Shown here: positions 57,575 through 64,000 of the stretch, piece after piece
Layout: every line of letters begins with the position of its first letter
How positions within the stretch are numbered: the first letter of the stretch is position 1
Origin: BOG-908 sp963795825
GTDB taxonomy: Bacteria; Pseudomonadota; Alphaproteobacteria; Acetobacterales; Acetobacteraceae
NCBI GenBank assembly: GCA_963795825.1
Contig: CAWCIW010000005.1
Location: 372,001 to 436,000, forward strand
Length of the DNA: 64,000 nt
Reading direction: 5' to 3'
Notes under the pieces: generated by a model
Told to the model about the DNA's origin: nothing
The model's database searches: none
What the model saw: the letters and a program-made list of their open reading frames with translations, nothing else
Made by a program: the position numbers and the translations under genes

Positions 57575-58933
57575 TTGGCTCAGACTTTTCAGCGCTCCTG
57601 GCTTGACCGGCTCTGGGCCAGCGCGTTTGCCCGCGTGCCCGCCGGCGCGGCCGCCGGGCCGGTACGTGCGCAGGCTTTGGCCGCCGCCCTGCTCTCAGAA
57701 CGCGGCGAAGCCTCCGGCGCCGCCCTCTCGCGCGAACTCACCCTCTGCCTGCGTGCCCTGAACGCGGACGACCGTCTGATCGTGCTGCACGATATCAGCA
57801 CCGGCTTCGCACCCGACGAAACCAAGCTGCGCGCCGCCGCCACCGCCTACCTGGACGCCCCCACATCCGAAGCCGTCGCCCATCTGCACGCCGCAGCCGA
57901 ACCGCCGCGCCAGGAATTGCTGCGCCGGATGAACATGGCGCCGGGCGGCACCGCCATGCTGGTGGACATGCGCGCCGAACTGCACGCGCATCTTAAGTCG
58001 GACCCGGCGCTCCGCGCGCTCGACACCGACCTGCTGCATCTGTTCTCCTCCTGGTTCAACCGCGGCTTCCTCGAACTGCGCCGCATCGACTGGCAGACGC
58101 CGGCCGCCACGCTGGAAAAGCTCATCACCTACGAGGCCGTCCACCAGATCGACGGCTGGACAGACCTGCGCCGCCGCCTGCTGCCGGACCGCCGCTGCTT
58201 CGCGTTCTTCCACCAGGCGCTGCCAGGCGAGCCGCTGGTGTTCGTGGAAGTGGCGCTCACCGCCGGCCTCGCCGACGCCATCGGACCTCTGCTGGCCCCG
58301 CCGGACGACACCACGACCTGCACCGCGCAGACGGCGGATACCGCCATCTTCTATTCCATCTCGAACTGCCAGAAAGGCCTGCGCGGCGTCAGCTTCGGCA
58401 ATTTCCTGATCAAGCAGGTGGTGGAGGAGCTGAAGGCCGAACTGCCGCAGATCAAGCAGTTTGCCACCCTGTCGCCAGTGCCAGGCTTTGCCGACTGGCT
58501 GGCCGTGGAGCTTGCTTCCGAGCGCCCGCCTTTCACCGCGGAGGAGCTGGGCCAGCCAGCAGCGACCCCTCTGCCCGAGGCGTTCGCGCGCGCCACCGAG
58601 GGCGCGTGGTGGGACGATGCGGACCGGGCGAAAGCTCTGCGTGGCGCCCTGCTGCGCGCCGCGTCCCTCTATCTCACCCGCAATGCGCTGAACATGCGGG
58701 TCGACCCCGTGGCGCGCTTCCATCTCGGCAACGGCGCGCGGCTGGAACGTATCGACTGGCTGGCCAATGTGTCGCCACGCGGCCTGCGCGAGTCGCACGG
58801 CATCATGGTGAACTACCTGTACGATCCGGGCAGCATAGAGGCCAATCACGAGGCGTTCGTGAATACTGGGCATGTGGCGCGGTCGCCCAGCGTGGATGGG
58901 TTGGCGGGCGGGCGCCGGAAGCAGGCAGCGTAA
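57575..58933 (+). CDS. Malonyl-CoA decarboxylase
   Basis: 452 residues from TTG 57575, which has GGGGGTGG upstream; no in-frame ATG fits. The N-terminal helical domain runs to about residue 150 and the GNAT-like catalytic domain follows. Family motifs: YEAVHQIDGWTDLRRRL, FHQALPGEPLVFVEVALT, FYSISNCQKGLRGVSFGNFL, and the active-site region DPVARFHLGNGARLERI with GIMVNYLYDP. It converts malonyl-CoA to acetyl-CoA and CO2. An MFS transporter follows and a CoA-transferase is divergent, together suggesting malonate use. Confidence 0.9.
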   Translation: MAQTFQRSWLDRLWASAFARVPAGAAAGPVRAQALAAALLSERGEASGAALSRELTLCLRALNADDRLIVLHDISTGFAPDETKLRAAATAYLDAPTSEAVAHLHAAAEPPRQELLRRMNMAPGGTAMLVDMRAELHAHLKSDPALRALDTDLLHLFSSWFNRGFLELRRIDWQTPAATLEKLITYEAVHQIDGWTDLRRRLLPDRRCFAFFHQALPGEPLVFVEVALTAGLADAIGPLLAPPDDTTTCTAQTADTAIFYSISNCQKGLRGVSFGNFLIKQVVEELKAELPQIKQFATLSPVPGFADWLAVELASERPPFTAEELGQPAATPLPEAFARATEGAWWDDADRAKALRGALLRAASLYLTRNALNMRVDPVARFHLGNGARLERIDWLANVSPRGLRESHGIMVNYLYDPGSIEANHEAFVNTGHVARSPSVDGLAGGRRKQAA

Positions 58934-59108
58934 GCAAGCAGTCCTTTTTTGGAAAAAAGGACCAAAAAATTTGCTCCCTCCGCCGCACGGCAGGCCTCCC
59001 ACATTCCTGCAAGCGCATACGGTTGCAGAACATGAGCGGGCCTGGGTGCAGGCGGGGAGCAAGAGTTTTTTGCTTCTTTTTTGCAAAAAAGAAGGCCTTT
59101 CTTCCTGC
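58932..59108. repeat. Bipartite element, class II on both sides (copy 20)
   Basis: Left core TTTTTTGGAAAAAA with CAAAAAATTTGC; right GAGTTTTTTGC with core TTTTTTGCAAAAAA. Inner stem CTCCGCCGCAC / GCAGGCGGGGAGC. Between the decarboxylase and MFS genes. Confidence 0.8.
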
Positions 59109-59125
59109 AACGGGGAGAATCCAAA

Positions 59126-60394
59126 ATGCGGACAAAACTATCCGGCCAGCAGATAACCGGCTTCTGGGCCGCCTGGGCCGGCTGGATGCTCGACGGCATG
59201 GACAGCTTCATCTACGCCCTCGTCCTCGCCCCCGCGATGCGCGAGCTCCTCCCCCGCTCCGGCTTCGCCGCCGGCCCGAAAGACGTGGCGTTCGCCGGAT
59301 CGCTCCTGTTCGGCCTGTTCCTGGTCGGCTGGGGCCTCTCCTTCATCTGGGGCCCCGTCGCCGACCGCTTCGGCCGCACCCGCACGCTGGCCGCAACCGT
59401 GCTGATCTACTCGGTCTTCACCGGCGCCGCCGCCCTCTCGCATAATATCTGGGAGCTCGCGGCGTTCCGCTTCCTGGCCGGCATCGGCATCGGCGGCGAA
59501 TGGGCGATGGCCGGTACATACGTGGCCGAAGCCTGGCCGGAAGATCGCCGGCGCCAGGGCGCCGGCTATCTGCAGACCGGCTACTACGCCGGGTTCTTCG
59601 TCGCCGCCGTGCTGAACTTCACAGTGGGCGCGCGGTTCGGCTGGCGGGCGATGTTCCTGTGCGGCCTGGCACCCGTGGTGGTCTCGCTCGTCACGCTGCT
59701 GCGCGTGCGCGAACCGGAACGCTGGCAAGCCGCACACGAAGCCGCCCCACGCCGCTCGCCGCTGGCACAGATCCTGTCCGGCCCGCTGCTCCGCCGCACC
59801 TTGGTCAACACCACGCTTGTCGCCGTGGCCATCATCGGCCTGTGGGCCGGCGCCGTGTACGAACCGACGGCGGTGATCCGCCTCGCGACCCAGGCGGGGC
59901 AGAGCGCCGCCGACGCTGCCCGCACCGCCTCCTACGCCACCGGCCTGCTCTCGATCGGCACCATACTCGGCTGCCTGGTGCTGCCCGGCATCGCGGAACG
60001 CATTGGCCGCCGCTGGACCCTGGCGGTGTATTTCATCGGCATGGCGATCACCATCGTGGCAAGCTTCGGCTGGGCCTTTTATCTGCCGCCCGCGTCCGCC
60101 CTGCCCGCGTTCCTCACCGTGCTGTTCTTCCTCGGCGTGTTCGGCGGCAATTTCGCTTTGTTCAGCCTGTGGCTGCCGGAACAATACGCTACCGAAGTGC
60201 GCGCCACTGCCTTTGCGTTCTGCACGTCGATCGGGCGGTTCGTGGGTGCGGGGGTGAATTTCGCTTTGGCCGCTGGGGTGGCGCATATGGGGACCTTGGG
60301 CGTGCCGGTGGCGCTGACGGCTGTGGCGTTTGCTTTGGGGTTGCTGGTTATTCCGTTTGCGGTGGAGACGCGTGGGGAGGTTTTGCCGGCTTGA
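59126..60394 (+). CDS. MFS transporter, organic acid:H+ symporter type
   Basis: 422 residues with 12 predicted helices. The signature loop between helices 2 and 3 reads GPVADRFGRTRTL; helix 4-5 has FRFLAGIGIGGEWAMAGTYVAE, typical of the sialate/aromatic acid/dicarboxylate symporter groups. GGGGAG precedes ATG 59126. Downstream of malonyl-CoA decarboxylase, so malonate or a related acid is a reasonable substrate guess. Confidence 0.85.
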   Translation: MRTKLSGQQITGFWAAWAGWMLDGMDSFIYALVLAPAMRELLPRSGFAAGPKDVAFAGSLLFGLFLVGWGLSFIWGPVADRFGRTRTLAATVLIYSVFTGAAALSHNIWELAAFRFLAGIGIGGEWAMAGTYVAEAWPEDRRRQGAGYLQTGYYAGFFVAAVLNFTVGARFGWRAMFLCGLAPVVVSLVTLLRVREPERWQAAHEAAPRRSPLAQILSGPLLRRTLVNTTLVAVAIIGLWAGAVYEPTAVIRLATQAGQSAADAARTASYATGLLSIGTILGCLVLPGIAERIGRRWTLAVYFIGMAITIVASFGWAFYLPPASALPAFLTVLFFLGVFGGNFALFSLWLPEQYATEVRATAFAFCTSIGRFVGAGVNFALAAGVAHMGTLGVPVALTAVAFALGLLVIPFAVETRGEVLPA

Positions 60395-60396
60395 GG

Positions 60397-60455
60397 TAAG
60401 CAAGGCCTTCTTTTCTGAAGAAAAGAAGCAAAAGACTTTTGCTCCCTGTCGGCGC
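60397..60455. repeat. Single repeat module, class III (copy 21)
   Basis: CTTCTTTTCTGAAGAAAAGAAG, AGCAAAA-GAC-TTTTGCT, CCCTGTCGG. It starts just after the MFS stop codon, between convergent genes, and could be a bidirectional terminator. Confidence 0.75.
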
Positions 60456-60467
60456 GTGTGGAGGCAG

Positions 60468-61640
60468 TTACACCGCATGACTCCCCGCACGCCGACGCAA
60501 CCGCAGCATCGGCTGCTCGACGAACCGATACGACACCGCCGCCATCACCGCCGACAACGGCAACCCGATCGCCAGCCACAACACCCGCTGCGAACCTGCC
60601 ACATGATCCGCCACCATGAACGCGCCCCAATGCCACAAATACAACGAGTAACTGAGCCGCCCTATCAACAACACCGCCGGCCGCGACAACACCTCACGCA
60701 CAACACTCTCGCGATACAACAATGCCGGAAATACCAGCAGCAACGCCCCACCCTGCACCGACGTCCGCACCACCTGCCGCGCAAAATCGCCGGTCAGGAA
60801 AAAGCTCGCCCCCAACAACACCAAACCAACACCCCACCAACGCCCAGCCATCCCCACCAAATCCGGCCGCCGAAACTCCAGTGCCGCCAGCGCCGCCCCC
60901 CACGCGATCGAGTCGATACGCGTATCCGTCCCCTGATACAGCCGGTTGTAGCGCCAGGCCGGATCCGTCTGCACCCGCCCGCACATCGCCGAAAAGTGCC
61001 ACGTGCAATGGTCGAACAACCAGAAACGCCAGCAGAGCACCGTCACGCACAGCCCGACCAGCCCCGCCGCCAGGAACCGCCACCGCCACACCGCCGCCAG
61101 GACCAGCGGCCACACGGCGTAGAAATGTTCCTCGATCGCCAGCGACCACAGGATGTTGAAAGGATGGCGCACGCCGGCCAGCGTCGACCGATAACCCACC
61201 CAAAGATCGTAGAAATTCGCGCCGTAGAACACCGCCGTCAGCCAGCCCAGCACCGCCACGTGCCCGCCAAACCCGACATAGATCCCGCCGGCCACCACCA
61301 CGTAAGCCACGCCCGCCGGCAGCAGCCGCAGCACGCGCCGCAGATAGAAGCCGCCGAACCCGATCCGCCCCGTCCGCGCCAGCCCGCCGAGCAATTGCCG
61401 GGTGATCAGGTAGCCGCTGATGAAGAAGAACAGCGTGACCCCGAAGGCGCCGGGAACCACGCGCTCCAGCCCCGCATGAGCGGCCACCACCAGCAGGATC
61501 GCCACCGCGCGCAGGCCGTCGAGAGCCGGGATGTAGCTTGGCGCGCGGTCCTCCGGCACAACATACCCTTGCGTGATCGAGATGAACGCACAAAGCACGC
61601 GCCCCACCAAAACAGAAGCGAAAACCGACGCCGCGCTCAC
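60468..61640 (-). CDS. Acyltransferase 3 (OafA-like) membrane protein
   Basis: 390 residues, about ten helices. The family start YIPALDGLRAVAILLVVAAHAG with its catalytic histidine is present, then FGVTLFFFISGYLITRQLLG and NILWSLAIEEHFYAVWPL. Such enzymes O-acetylate sugars of lipopolysaccharide or exopolysaccharide. There is no SGNH domain. The start is GTG 61640. It stands alone; the 61641-61771 stretch upstream shows only an inverted GGCCGGCGTGCACGCCGGCC palindrome. Confidence 0.86.
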   Translation of the reverse strand: MSAASVFASVLVGRVLCAFISITQGYVVPEDRAPSYIPALDGLRAVAILLVVAAHAGLERVVPGAFGVTLFFFISGYLITRQLLGGLARTGRIGFGGFYLRRVLRLLPAGVAYVVVAGGIYVGFGGHVAVLGWLTAVFYGANFYDLWVGYRSTLAGVRHPFNILWSLAIEEHFYAVWPLVLAAVWRWRFLAAGLVGLCVTVLCWRFWLFDHCTWHFSAMCGRVQTDPAWRYNRLYQGTDTRIDSIAWGAALAALEFRRPDLVGMAGRWWGVGLVLLGASFFLTGDFARQVVRTSVQGGALLLVFPALLYRESVVREVLSRPAVLLIGRLSYSLYLWHWGAFMVADHVAGSQRVLWLAIGLPLSAVMAAVSYRFVEQPMLRLRRRAGSHAV

Positions 61641-61771
61641 TCCGCGTACCTTGCGCCGGGCGAGAGCGCGTCAGCCAGCCGCGCCAGGCGACCGAGGCAT
61701 CCGGCCGCGAGACCGCGCGAAGTTGCGCTTTGCCTGAAGCGGCCGGCGTGCACGCCGGCCAGCCGGCCTCA

Positions 61772-62015
61772 TACCAACCCGTCTTGGGACTAACTCATCG
61801 GCAGCAAGGAAGGCCTTCTTTTTCGAGAAAAAGAAGCAAAAAGCTTTTGCTGTGACGCCTGCACGGGGATTTGGCTATTACTGCAACCGCATCGACCTGC
61901 GATACGGGCGTAGGCTGTGGGGCAAACGTCGGAGCAAAAGCTTTTTGGTCCTTTTTCTCGAAAAAGGACTGCTTTCTTGCTTGCCTGGATGCGTCAATCT
62001 CTATCGGAGTTGGTA
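61772..62015. repeat. Full-length palindromic element with terminal inverted repeats (copy 22)
   Basis: It begins TACCAACCCGTCTTGGGACT and ends CGGAGTTGGTA, flanked by TCA on both sides (61769-61771 and 62016-62018). Both modules are class I; inner stem GACGCCTGCAC / GCAAACGTC. The right flanking TCA is the stop codon (TGA on the minus strand) of the neighbouring small gene. Very similar to copy 1. Confidence 0.87.
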
Positions 62016-62258
62016 TCAGACAGGCTCCGGGACCGTTCCGAAGGCGGCGAGATACTCCGGATCGCCGTAATCGCCCACGGCCTCGTCGGCCTCCACGCGC
62101 ACAACATGGCCGCCAATCGCCGAGCCTGCGGCCAGCGCTTTTTCCGCGCGCCGCTCGGCCTCGGCGGCGGTGCGGCACGCCACCGGCACGCCCGGGGTGA
62201 TCGCGCCCCGCCTGCCCCGTACGTAAGGCAGGAAGATGATCCGTTCAGTTGAAGCCAT
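62016..62258 (-). CDS. Small conserved-looking hypothetical protein
   Basis: 80 residues, unrecognised. It reads as a compact alpha/beta protein: ERIIFLPYVRGRRGAITPG, CRTAAEAERRAEKAL, GGHVVRVEADEAVGDYGDPE. No signal or membrane segment. ATG 62258 is chosen; an open frame upstream (to 62381) lacks support. Its stop codon is the target duplication of element copy 22. Confidence 0.65.
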   Translation of the reverse strand: MASTERIIFLPYVRGRRGAITPGVPVACRTAAEAERRAEKALAAGSAIGGHVVRVEADEAVGDYGDPEYLAAFGTVPEPV

Positions 62259-62509
62259 GGCCAACTCGCTTTTGCATTGCTGCTCCTCGTGCCGGCGCGT
62301 GTAGCACGAACGGACGGAAGCCGCCGAAACAGCGGTTGCACATGTTATTTCACCTTGCCAGTATGGGCGGCTGACTGTCATAAGCCCGCTCCCGCCGCCA
62401 AACCGTTACGGGCGAGAGCGCACCTACGCCCGGAAACGCGGGTGTTGGAGAAATCAGGCGCTGAGCCGCGTTCCAGGACGGCGCCGGGTCCGCTTCAGGA
62501 GCAGCCACC

Positions 62510-62935
62510 GTGTCTCAGCCATCCCTACGCATTACCCATTTCGAGGCTAAGACCCCGCCGGCGGACTATGTGTTCGACGTGTGGAATCCGCTGGAAAATT
62601 CCTATGAGCGCCAGCCCACCTTTGAAGAAGGCATGGAGCGGGTCCAGCGCATCGCCCAGGCCATACGGGAGATGTGGGTGAGCAAGGACGCGGCGCTCGA
62701 GACGCTGAACAGCCCGCCGGCGCCGGTGCCCGGCGAGGAGTTCGCGGAGTTCCGCGTCACCGCCCAGGCACAGCGCAGCTACGACATCAGGAGTTTCGAC
62801 AGCCCGGAATGGAGCCATTTCCGCGGCTATATCAGCCAGGCGGCCGAGCGTATCAGCGGCGAAGTGGGCTTCGTATTGGCACCTTCGCTGATCCCGGCGC
62901 CACCGGCCCAGCGCGCGCAGGCCAAGTCGGCCTGA
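62510..62935 (+). CDS. Hypothetical protein
   Basis: 141 residues from a GTG start with AGGAG upstream. Cytosolic, acidic, not recognised: DYVFDVWNPLENSYERQP, MERVQRIAQAIREMW, SYDIRSFDSPEWSHFRGYI. A C-terminal Pro/Ala tail follows. Divergent from the 80-residue gene; the 251-bp gap between them shows no clear motif. Confidence 0.68.
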   Translation: MSQPSLRITHFEAKTPPADYVFDVWNPLENSYERQPTFEEGMERVQRIAQAIREMWVSKDAALETLNSPPAPVPGEEFAEFRVTAQAQRSYDIRSFDSPEWSHFRGYISQAAERISGEVGFVLAPSLIPAPPAQRAQAKSA

Positions 62936-63057
62936 GGCGCGGCTTTCTCGGGAACGCATGAATCACCGCTGGCCCTGGACGGCGTTCCCGCGGCTTGCAC
63001 AGGCCAACCGCTGCGGCGGACGCGATCCGGGTCGCCGGTGCGCGCTGGTGCATTTAG

Positions 63058-63243
63058 GGAAGCAAGAAAGCAGTCCTTTTTCGAGAAAAAGGACCAAAAA
63101 GCTTTTGCTATGACGGCTGCCCCAAGATCGCGGCTATGTCTGCTGCCGTATCGACTGGCAGAACAAGCGTAGCCTGCGTGCAAGCGTCGGGAGCAAAAGC
63201 TTTTTGGTCCTTTTTCTCGAAAAAGGACTGCTTTCTTCCTTAC
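63058..63243. repeat. Bipartite element, class I on both sides (copy 23)
   Basis: Left GTCCTTTTTCGAGAAAAAGGAC, CAAAAAGCTTTTGC; right AAAAGCTTTTTGGTCC, core TTTTTCTCGAAAAA. Inner GACGGCTGCC / GCAAGCGTC. It occupies the gap before the enoyl-CoA hydratase gene. Confidence 0.83.
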
Positions 63244-63252
63244 TGTCGCTAC

Positions 63253-63269
63253 ATCAGCCTAAGGCTGAT
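63253..63269. promoter_or_regulatory. Short perfect palindrome ahead of the enoyl-CoA hydratase gene
   Basis: ATCAGCCT-A-AGGCTGAT, 30 bp before the start codon. With one central base it suits a dimeric repressor better than an RNA hairpin. Regulator unknown. Confidence 0.35.
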
Positions 63270-63298
63270 CAAAAAACCGCCCCCACCAAGGACGCCCC

Positions 63299-64000
63299 AT
63301 GATCCTGACCGACACAAGCGCGGACGGCGTCACCACCCTCACCCTCAACAATCCCGCCAAACACAACGCTTTCGACGACGCCCTGATCGCCACCCTCACC
63401 GAAACGCTCACCCGCATCGGCACCGACACCGCCACCCGCCTACTCGTGCTCGCCAGCACCGGCCGCAGCTTCTCCGCCGGCGCCGATCTCGGCTGGATGC
63501 AGCGCATGGCCGGCTACACCGAAGCCGAGAACATCGCCGACGCCGCCGCCCTGGCCCATCTCATGCGCACGCTGGACCGCCTGCCGAAACCCACCCTCGC
63601 CGTGGTCCAGGGCAACGCCTATGGCGGCGGCGTGGGCCTTGCCGCCTGCTGCGACATCGTGCTCGCCGCCGACACAGCGAAGTTCTGCCTCAGCGAAGTC
63701 AGCCTCGGGCTGATCCCCGCCGCAATCAGCCCCTACGTCATCGCCGCGATCGGTGCGCGCCAGGCCCGCCGCTACTTCACCACCGCGGAGGTGTTCACCG
63801 CCGCCCGCGCCCACGCGCTCGGCCTGGTCCACGAGGTCGCCACCGCGGAAGGGCTTGCAGCCAGCCGGGACGCCCTGATCTCTGCCCTGCTTGCCGGCGC
63901 CCCGCAGGCGCAGGCGGCGGCCAAAGCCCTGGTGTTCCTCTGCGAGGGCCGCGCGGTCGACGATGCGCTCACGGCGGAGACCGCGCGCCGCATCGCGGTG
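63299..64000 (+). CDS. Enoyl-CoA hydratase/isomerase family, methylglutaconyl-CoA hydratase-like (3' partial)
   Basis: 234 residues visible; the gene runs off the right edge. Crotonase fold: oxyanion-hole segments SAGADLGWMQRMAGY and QGNAYGGGVGLAACCDIVLA, and acidic residue region FCLSEVSLGLIPAAISPYV. The GADLGWMQRM and AYGGGVGL pattern is typical of LiuC/AtuE hydratases of leucine or acyclic terpene breakdown. Other liu genes would be expected downstream outside the window. Confidence 0.85.
   Translation, partial: MILTDTSADGVTTLTLNNPAKHNAFDDALIATLTETLTRIGTDTATRLLVLASTGRSFSAGADLGWMQRMAGYTEAENIADAAALAHLMRTLDRLPKPTLAVVQGNAYGGGVGLAACCDIVLAADTAKFCLSEVSLGLIPAAISPYVIAAIGARQARRYFTTAEVFTAARAHALGLVHEVATAEGLAASRDALISALLAGAPQAQAAAKALVFLCEGRAVDDALTAETARRIAV

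Noticed and set aside
61741..61760. GGCCGGCGTGCACGCCGGCC palindrome near copy 22
   Set aside because: A perfect GC palindrome upstream of the acyltransferase gene, but with no T-run, gene-end context or repeat elsewhere in the window it is not called as a terminator or site.
10521..63183. Short open frames with Lys/Phe-rich peptides such as FFSKKKAFL or KKEAKNFC
   Set aside because: They are translations of the A/T hairpin modules and recur at each repeat copy in several frames; no gene-like features.
10509..63243. CRISPR-like appearance of the repeated intergenic sequences
   Set aside because: Copies are dispersed singly between genes, not in tandem arrays with uniform spacers, and no cas genes are present.

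Overview
The window is GC-rich bacterial chromosome. Gene order (hisS-prfA-prmC-DUF4167 and dat-hfq-hflX), the sigma-F/NrsF pair and the hut gene set point to an alphaproteobacterium, most likely of the Acetobacteraceae. That family assignment is inference from gene content and repeat style; no rRNA is present to confirm it.

Layout. 1-10508: a type I secretion locus with a giant repeat protein (running off the left edge), an ABC exporter and its HlyD-type adaptor. 10819-15005: an oxidative-stress island. On the minus strand a b561-type cytochrome, a YedY-like molybdoprotein, an ECF sigma factor and an NrsF anti-sigma factor follow one another; divergently lie exported MsrB and MsrA. Both sides start from a shared GTAACC-N16-CGWA promoter motif. 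15109-16891: Lrp regulator and ornithine aminotransferase. 17075-20767: SLAC1/TehA carrier and the histidine-degradation genes hutI and hutF. 20970-25801: YghU-type GST, S53 peptidase, DUF885 protein. 25944-31469: OpgH-like glucosyltransferase, stand-alone YcaO protein, GT25 transferase, small secreted protein. 31627-33422: tRNA-Ser, LOV histidine kinase and a single-domain response regulator. 33712-41122: hflX, hfq, dat, DUF4167, prmC, a secreted protein, prfA, hisS. 41391-52356: two very large multidomain glycosyltransferases, two paralogous secreted proteins of probable beta-helix fold, a polysaccharide deacetylase. 52519-55184: argD and argF. 55337-64000: two lipoproteins, a CoA-transferase / malonyl-CoA decarboxylase / MFS group, an acyltransferase, small hypotheticals and a truncated enoyl-CoA hydratase.

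Two features run through the whole window. First, 23 intergenic copies of a modular palindromic repeat (double A/T-rich hairpins, usually paired as an inverted repeat of about 180-255 bp) sit mostly at gene 3' ends. The best full-length copies have TACCRAC-type terminal inverted repeats flanked by 3-bp TNA duplications that coincide with stop codons. Second, 14 single-base frameshifts break otherwise well-conserved genes, including prfA and prmC. The parsimonious reading is uncorrected sequencing indels, so the broken genes are annotated here as single CDSs with a stated frameshift.
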